Assembly (NCBI GenBank): GCA_944363005.1
Contig: CALVTV010000199.1
Location: forward strand, 1 to 10,433
Source: an uncultured Clostridia bacterium
Lineage (GTDB): Bacteria > Bacillota > Clostridia > Christensenellales > Aristaeellaceae
Direction: 5' to 3'
Length of the DNA: 10,433 bases
Shown: positions 5,723 to 10,433 of the stretch, piece after piece
How positions within the stretch are numbered: the stretch's first letter is position 1
Layout: the number at the start of each line of letters is the position of its first letter
Translations under genes and position numbers: made by a program
Notes under the pieces: generated by a model
The model's input: the letters and a program-made list of their open reading frames with translations, nothing else
What the model was told of the DNA's origin: nothing
Databases searched by the model: none

Positions 5723-8059
5723 TTACATGCCCTCAAGGCGCTGCATCTGCAACGTCTTTTCCAGCTCCGCGGCCAGCTGCTGCGCGGTGATCGCGCCGTC
5801 CAGATACTGATAGATCTGGGAATAGGTATCGCCATCGCCACCCCAGAGGCTCGAGCGCGTAGCGGCCATAAAATCGCCATACTGGCGGTAGCGCTCAATG
5901 TCCTTTTCGGAGATATCCCAGCGGCCTTCCTCTTCATATTCCGCGCGCCACTTCTTCATGTCCTCCAGGCTCAGGGTCAGCATGTCGCGCGTCTCCTCGT
6001 CCAGGTTCTCGTCGGCCAGCTGCTTTTCATATTCGGCAATGCTGTCGTCGTAATACTTGAGGTTCTCCTCGTAGTACGGGGAGAGCACCGGCTCGTTTTC
6101 GCCGGGCATCATGGTGATGCGCTGGCCTGCGCTCAGCTTACCGAACGCGGCCTCCAGGTAGGCGATGGCCGCCTCGCGCTGCGTGCTGAACGGGTTGACG
6201 AACGCCACGGTCACCCTCGCGCCGATAAAGGGCTTTTCACCCGGGATGACGGCCATCGGCACCGTCTCCAGCGCTTCGTTGTAATAATACTGCGGGGAGA
6301 TCGAATCCTGACTAAAGAGGATGTTTTCCTCTTTGTACTCCCAGGAGCCCTCGTAGTCGTAATCCGTCGGCAGGCCGAAAGCGCTCCAGTCGATCGCCTC
6401 AAACGCCTGACACAGCTGCATGAGCACCTCGCTGCTGCGCATGAGGTTCTCCTCGCCCTGATCCAGCCACAGGTAGTAGCTGTTCATCATGTCCATAAAC
6501 ATATTGCTCTTGACGTCCAGCTCCGTGTAGCCGGGGCCGAAGAACGTCACCTCCGGGAAGTCCTGAAGCTTGCCGGTGCTCGCCATATCCGCCAGCATGG
6601 CGAACAGATCGACCCAGTTGTCCGGCAGCTTCTCATAACCCATCTTGTCCACAATCAGCGTGCGGTTCATGCTCATGCTGTTGGCATACATGTCAAGCGG
6701 CACGGCGTAGAGCTCGCCGTCCTTCATGACAACCGCCTTGAGGAAGTCATACATGGCATTCACGCCGTCGCTGAGCACCTGGCTGCCGCCAAGCTCCGCC
6801 AGGAAGCCGCGGTTCATCAGCGCGGAGAACGCGCTGTCCTCCACGTTCAGCGTGTAGATATCGACCTCGGAGGAACGGTTCATCATATCCTGAATCAAGT
6901 TCGACGAACCGCCGTTGCTGATGGAAACGACGAACTCCGGATGTGCGTCCGTAAAATCGAAATACGCGTTGCGAATGGTCTCAACATAGCCGATGTTGTC
7001 AATATGCAGCTGTTGTTCCGGAAGCTTTTCAATGGTCACGTCGCGGCCGACTACGCCGTTATACGCGGAGAGGATGTACAGGTTGTCAAGAATCACGGCA
7101 GCGGAATCGCTGTAGATCTCCAGCGGCATGTCGCTGAATTCTTCCGGCTCGCCAAGGCCCGTTTCGCTGACCGGCAGGCGCCAGACGCTGCCGGAGAGCA
7201 CGTAGTAGAGCATGCCGCGCGCCTCGTCATAGGTCAGCGCCGCGGGCGCGGTCCAGCCATCGCTAGGCAGCTGGCCCAGATCCGTGATTTCTTCGCTCTC
7301 GATGTCGTACAGCAGCAGGGACGTGACCATCGGGTCCACGGAATAATCGGTGGCAACCAGCAACAGCTTGCCATCGGCAAACGTGGACATGCTCTGCACA
7401 TCGCTTTCGATATCCAGCGTCAGCTCGTTGACCTCGGCGTTTTCCAGGTCGATCTCAAGCAGTTCAGGATAGCCGGAGTCCCCGTAGGAGCGCGCGTAGA
7501 CCTTGCTGTTGTACGCGCAGACATTCATCAGGCTGCGCGTGCCGGTATAGCCGTCGCCGTAGTCCTCAGTCAGCTGATCTCCCATGTCGATGCAGCCGCC
7601 CAGCGACGGCGTGCCGTCCTCCGCGATGAGGATTTCCACAAAGAGGACGTTCGTCGTGCCGTTCTCGCCACTGATATTGGCCATGCGGTAGAGCTTGTCG
7701 CCCATGGGGATGAGCGTGGTGTTCATGCTGGCATACTGATTCTCGTCCAGCTCGAATTCCACGTCGCCCAGGGCAAACGTGCGCGTACCGTCCTCGTCGG
7801 CCGTGATGCAATCGCTGAATGCCTGATTGAGCTCTTCATAACCCTTGACTGTGGTGAGCCCCGTGTCGCCGGGCTTCCAGGTGTACATGTTGCTGTAGCT
7901 GGCCATCAGCAGCCGTCCGTCCCAGACGAACATGGTGTCGATGTAGTCGTTAAAGCCGTTTTCGCCCTGCAAGGCGATGGTCACATTGCCCGCAGCCAAC
8001 GCGCCCACGGACAGCGTCAGCAGCAGCAGGCACAAAGCAAGCGCTAACCATTTCTTCAT
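5723..8059 (-). CDS. Extracellular solute-binding protein with N-terminal beta-propeller-like domain
   Basis: A 778-residue secreted protein. Residues 1-23 form a Sec signal peptide (Met-Lys-Lys, hydrophobic core, then GALAAG as a signal-peptidase I site). Residues ~25-346 show a repeating beta pattern of short strands and turns with Asp/Gly (for example WDGRLLMASY, GDKLYRMANI, NSKVYARSYG, DGKLLLVATD, RGMLYYVLSG, LDNLYILSAY), suggesting a six-bladed-type propeller. Residues ~350-778 look like an ABC solute-binding protein of family 1: an IRNAYFDFTDAHPEFVV start, SSNLIQDMMN, EVDIYTL, MNRGFLAELGG, DGELYAVPLDMYAN, then PFSTQREAAIAYLEAAFG and a typical C-terminal helix (ITAQQLAAELEKTLQM). A charged helical insert lies at 660-727. 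Usual binding proteins are about 400-550 residues with a lipobox; this one is far longer and has none. ATG 8059 is chosen for its AAGGAAGG site; a TTG at 8086 would overlap the upstream gene. It should deliver substrate to the two permeases downstream. Confidence 0.88.
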   Translation of the reverse strand: MKKWLALALCLLLLTLSVGALAAGNVTIALQGENGFNDYIDTMFVWDGRLLMASYSNMYTWKPGDTGLTTVKGYEELNQAFSDCITADEDGTRTFALGDVEFELDENQYASMNTTLIPMGDKLYRMANISGENGTTNVLFVEILIAEDGTPSLGGCIDMGDQLTEDYGDGYTGTRSLMNVCAYNSKVYARSYGDSGYPELLEIDLENAEVNELTLDIESDVQSMSTFADGKLLLVATDYSVDPMVTSLLLYDIESEEITDLGQLPSDGWTAPAALTYDEARGMLYYVLSGSVWRLPVSETGLGEPEEFSDMPLEIYSDSAAVILDNLYILSAYNGVVGRDVTIEKLPEQQLHIDNIGYVETIRNAYFDFTDAHPEFVVSISNGGSSNLIQDMMNRSSEVDIYTLNVEDSAFSALMNRGFLAELGGSQVLSDGVNAMYDFLKAVVMKDGELYAVPLDMYANSMSMNRTLIVDKMGYEKLPDNWVDLFAMLADMASTGKLQDFPEVTFFGPGYTELDVKSNMFMDMMNSYYLWLDQGEENLMRSSEVLMQLCQAFEAIDWSAFGLPTDYDYEGSWEYKEENILFSQDSISPQYYYNEALETVPMAVIPGEKPFIGARVTVAFVNPFSTQREAAIAYLEAAFGKLSAGQRITMMPGENEPVLSPYYEENLKYYDDSIAEYEKQLADENLDEETRDMLTLSLEDMKKWRAEYEEEGRWDISEKDIERYRQYGDFMAATRSSLWGGDGDTYSQIYQYLDGAITAQQLAAELEKTLQMQRLEGM

Positions 8060-8065
8060 ATATTT

Positions 8066-8073
8066 CCTTCCTT
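8066..8073 (-). promoter_or_regulatory. Strong ribosome binding site of the solute-binding-protein gene
   Basis: AAGGAAGG on the minus strand lies six nt before ATG 8059. It selects this ATG, which begins a proper signal peptide, over the in-frame TTG at 8086. Confidence 0.8.
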
Positions 8074-8082
8074 TCCCGTGCG

Positions 8083-9156
8083 TCAATGCACGTAGACCAC
8101 GACCGTCATGCCCAGGCGGACGGTCTCATCGGCGGTGAAATCCACATAGGCGATGTACTGCGCCGCCTGACTGCTTCCTTCCTCCGCCTTTTGATTGACA
8201 TAGGAGATTGCGGAAACGACGCCCTCAAAGCGGTGTTCGCCGTTTGCATCCCAGTTGAATTCGATCGAGGCCTTGTCCCCGACGGCGACGTCCATCAGGT
8301 CGCTCTCGGAAATGACCATGCTGACCTGAATGGCGTCCTCCGGGTAAATCGTCGCGATTTTGCCGTCCTTTTCGACTGAAGCACCGTTCTCCGCATCCAC
8401 CGTCGCGATCACGCCCTTGCGGTCGCTGACCACCTGCGTGTCCGGCGCATACAAGCCGTCGAGCTTTCCGGAAACCGTTTCCATCAGCAGTTCGCCGCGC
8501 TCGACAAAATCGCCCGCCTCCACATGCACGCGCAGCACACTGCCCTCGCCGTTGACGGCAACCGGCGTGGTGCGCATCACGGTTCCCCAGCCGATGCGCG
8601 ACTCATTGGCATACTCCGGGTCGCGATAGATGGCGACGGTTTCGCCCATGTAAAACTCGCCGCCGGTGACCTCGACGGTGTACTTCTGCTCGTCCTCCTT
8701 GTCGATGGCCGTCACCATACCGCGGCCCTGATGGGTGCCGTCCTTCGTGCAGGAGAGATAGACCTCTTCGCCGATGTGGATATAGCGGTTTTCGCTGGAG
8801 TTATAGGCCTTGTCGGTGTTCGCCTGCAGCGTAAAGCGGTTGGTCGGCTCGATGTAACACAGCGCGCCGTAGCGCTCCTTGACATCCTCCGCCGCGTCTC
8901 CCGCCTTGGCAAACACGCCGCTGACCGTTCCCTCGGTCATGGCGTACACCTTGGTGGTCGTCACCTCGGCAATGGGATCGCCGATTTCCACGCTGTCGCC
9001 CACGCGCACGGCCAAATTTTCGATCGTGCCGCCAAAGGGCGCAGCGATCACCTGAGTCTCGCCCGCGGTGACCACGCCGCTGAACACCGTTTCACCGCGC
9101 GCAGCGAAGGGAATCGCCAGCAAAACAGCCAGCAACGCGGCCAATTTCCTTTTCAT
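8083..9156 (-). CDS. Secreted HlyD-like protein with repeated biotinyl-lipoyl motifs
   Basis: A 357-residue exported protein related to HlyD/RND adaptors. Residues 1-20 form a signal peptide (Lys-Arg-Lys, hydrophobic core, cleavage probably near Ala-Ala-Arg-Gly). Lipoyl-type half-motifs recur: APFGGTIENLAVRVGDSVEIGDPI (39-62), MTEGTVSGVFAKAGD (73-87), GEGSVLRVHVEAGDFVERGELL (203-224) and RKGVIATVDAENGASVEKDGKI (246-267). After residue 275 comes a strand region (VSMVISESDLMDVAVGDKASIEF) like the adaptor beta-barrel, ending in LGMTVVVYVH. The long coiled-coil hairpin of a classical adaptor is missing; residues ~100-195 are instead a further beta-rich stretch (FTLQAN...VYLSC..GRGMVTAIDKED). GGAGG eight nt upstream supports ATG 9156. 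It follows the surface-protein gene by 15 nt and precedes the binding-protein gene by 23 nt. It may be a structural envelope component or adaptor; its partner is unknown. Confidence 0.75.
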   Translation of the reverse strand: MKRKLAALLAVLLAIPFAARGETVFSGVVTAGETQVIAAPFGGTIENLAVRVGDSVEIGDPIAEVTTTKVYAMTEGTVSGVFAKAGDAAEDVKERYGALCYIEPTNRFTLQANTDKAYNSSENRYIHIGEEVYLSCTKDGTHQGRGMVTAIDKEDEQKYTVEVTGGEFYMGETVAIYRDPEYANESRIGWGTVMRTTPVAVNGEGSVLRVHVEAGDFVERGELLMETVSGKLDGLYAPDTQVVSDRKGVIATVDAENGASVEKDGKIATIYPEDAIQVSMVISESDLMDVAVGDKASIEFNWDANGEHRFEGVVSAISYVNQKAEEGSSQAAQYIAYVDFTADETVRLGMTVVVYVH

Positions 9157-9171
9157 CGTCTATTCCTCCGT

Positions 9172-10433
9172 TTACTTCTCGTCCTTTTGGGGCAGGTAAC
9201 TGTTGTACGGCTTTTCCATCAGCTCGCTGCCGCCAACGAGCACATTGTAGCGGTACATCGGCTGATTGGTGTCCTCTTCCATGATGTAGGTTTCGCCTTC
9301 GACGGTGACGCTGAGCGTCGTCTCGCGCAGGGATTCGTCCTGACAGAGCGTATAGTCAAATTTGCGGGTGGATACGCCCGAAGCCTTGAGCTTGGCATAG
9401 GCCGTGCCCGCGGTGAACCCGGCGGTCGGCAACGCGGCGATGTAATCCCCTGTGCGCAGCACCAGATACTCGATGCCGCTGTTGTACAGCAGCCTGTAGA
9501 CATCGCCGGAGAACTGCCAGACATTGACCCCCTCCTGCTCCTGCGCGCTGAGCATGAGCGCATTAGGCTTGGCCAGTTTCTTGCCCTTCTCGGTTTGCCA
9601 GGTCGTCAGCTCCGCCACAAATGCGTTGTTCTCCGCCTCGTCGCGCAGCGTCAGGGCGAGCAATGTATCGCCTGCCCGAAGCTCCGTCTGCGGGTCCGGC
9701 GAGAAGACGAGCTCCAGGGCATTGTAGTTGGCCGTGGAGTAATCCAGCGTCTCGGGCACATGCGGCACGCGCTTGCCGCCCGAACTGCCACCGCTGTAGA
9801 CCGGCTCCGGACCAAACGTGTGGATTTCAAAGTTCCGGGACTCATTGCCCGCAAAATCGCGCACGCGAATGCGCCCTTCGCCAATGGTCTCGCCCACGTC
9901 GCCCCGCAGATACATCGGGGATTCCGGCGTCCGCCAAGTCACACCATCATCGGTGGAAATCTCCGCAATGCCGCTCTCCATATCGGTCATCTGAATCTCC
10001 ACAATGGTATCGGTATACCACAGGCGCATGATATACGGCCCGTCCGGCGGAGTGAAATCGAGCAGCATGTCGTATTGATCGCTCAGGGAAACCACGTCGC
10101 CCATCAGGTCAAAAATGGCGAACCGCAAACTGACCTCACCCTGATCGGTGGGCGAATAGACGTTGTTGCCCTTGGAAAGCAGAATCAGGCGCTCATCGCA
10201 GATGAACACGCCGTAAACCAACGTTTCATCCCCTTCGGGAATGCCCGAAAGCGTGAATACCGGCATGACATTGCTCCAGCCTTCCGGCTGATACCCCTCA
10301 GCCTGCACGCCGATCTGCATTCCCGGAGTCTGCGTGGGCACCGGCGTCTCTGTAGGCACTGGGGTTGCTGTCGGCTCCGGGCTCTCTCCCGGCACCGGGG
10401 TTGCCGTAGGCTCCGGGCTCTCTCCCGGCACTG
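9172..10433 (-). CDS. Surface protein with Pro-rich repeat linker and Ig-like domains (5' partial)
   Basis: The 5' end lies beyond the right edge; about 420 C-terminal residues are visible, numbered here from the codon at 10431. Residues 1-36 are a Pro/Thr/Glu/Val linker of 12-residue repeats (VPGESPEPTATP) tailing into PTETPVPTQTPG. Residues ~45-128 look like an Ig-like domain (GWSNVMPVFTLSGI, a Y..FICDERL hairpin, then SLRFAIFDLMGDVVSLSDQY and a closing LDFTPP). Residues ~129-208 look like a second one (DMESGIAEISTDDGVTWRT, then GRIRVRDFAGNESR), as in many extracellular beta-sandwich repeats. A Gly/Ser-rich hinge (213-219) leads to a C-terminal region (~225-419) that I do not recognise, rich in strands. 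There is no LPxTG sorting signal or C-terminal membrane segment; it ends QKDEK. The missing N-terminus probably holds a signal peptide or anchor. It is the earliest visible gene of the run, 15 nt before the lipoyl-type gene. Confidence 0.7.
   Translation of the reverse strand, partial: VPGESPEPTATPVPGESPEPTATPVPTETPVPTQTPGMQIGVQAEGYQPEGWSNVMPVFTLSGIPEGDETLVYGVFICDERLILLSKGNNVYSPTDQGEVSLRFAIFDLMGDVVSLSDQYDMLLDFTPPDGPYIMRLWYTDTIVEIQMTDMESGIAEISTDDGVTWRTPESPMYLRGDVGETIGEGRIRVRDFAGNESRNFEIHTFGPEPVYSGGSSGGKRVPHVPETLDYSTANYNALELVFSPDPQTELRAGDTLLALTLRDEAENNAFVAELTTWQTEKGKKLAKPNALMLSAQEQEGVNVWQFSGDVYRLLYNSGIEYLVLRTGDYIAALPTAGFTAGTAYAKLKASGVSTRKFDYTLCQDESLRETTLSVTVEGETYIMEEDTNQPMYRYNVLVGGSELMEKPYNSYLPQKDEK
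10357..10433 (-). repeat. 36-bp tandem repeat coding a Pro-rich linker
   Basis: Two full 36-bp units (10357-10392 and 10393-10428) and the start of a third (10429-10433), cut by the window edge. The two units differ at only a few bases, mostly synonymous. Each encodes the same 12 residues (a permutation of VPGESPEPTATP). A related, shorter degenerate piece precedes them at 10339-10356. Copy number beyond the edge is unknown. Confidence 0.9.

Noticed and set aside
5702..8047. A 781-codon open frame on the plus strand opposite the solute-binding-protein gene.
   Set aside because: It is the antisense of a clear coding gene, rich in His/Arg/Val/Gln with no recognisable motif, as expected from codon bias in GC-rich DNA.
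8030..8059. Possible lipobox with the Cys at residue 10 of the solute-binding protein.
   Set aside because: The Cys lies inside the hydrophobic core, follows a Leu rather than Gly/Ala/Ser, and would leave a very short core; the signal-peptidase I site GALAAG fits better.
10339..10433. CRISPR array suggested by the regular 36-bp repeats.
   Set aside because: The units are directly adjacent with no spacers and are in frame, coding a Pro-rich linker.

Overview
The window is GC-rich (close to 60% by eye) and densely coded. It looks like a bacterial chromosome of the Bacillota (Firmicutes), probably a Clostridia relative of gut or rumen type. This placement rests on strong AGGAGG-type ribosome sites, MalF/MalG-type sugar-importer permeases with no dedicated ATPase gene beside them, a TP/VP-rich linker in a surface protein, and long tightly packed same-strand gene runs. 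It is an inference, since there is no rRNA or marker gene here.

Layout. Positions 2-1174 (+) hold the 3' part of a class C beta-lactamase-type serine hydrolase gene; its 5' end, with the catalytic Ser-x-x-Lys, lies outside the window. Positions 1206-1248 hold a strong bidirectional intrinsic terminator with a UUCG loop, separating this gene from a convergent run. Everything from 1277 to the right edge is one leftward (minus-strand) run of seven genes. In transcription order these are: a secreted or surface protein with a Pro-rich repeat linker and Ig-like domains (9172 to beyond 10433, 5' end missing); a secreted biotinyl-lipoyl/HlyD-like protein without a coiled coil (8083-9156); a large solute-binding protein whose N-terminal half looks like a beta-propeller (5723-8059); two MalF/MalG-type permeases (4733-5587 and 3862-4725); a membrane-anchored HlyD/MacA-type membrane-fusion protein (2463-3800); and a MacB-like permease with a periplasmic-core-type domain (1277-2452).

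The genes are 7-61 nt apart except for one 135-nt gap between the binding-protein gene and the first permease gene. That gap holds two stem-loops, a layout known from other binding-protein operons, where it keeps binding-protein mRNA in excess over permease mRNA.

The run joins the parts of a sugar-type ABC importer (binding protein plus two permeases) to parts normally seen in export or envelope-assembly systems (two adaptor-like proteins and a MacB/FtsX-type permease). No ATPase for either system is present in the window. The importer may use a shared MsmX/UgpC-type ATPase encoded elsewhere. The MacB-like permease has no partner here. The most unusual items are the propeller-fused binding protein lacking a lipobox, and this mixed import/adaptor operon.
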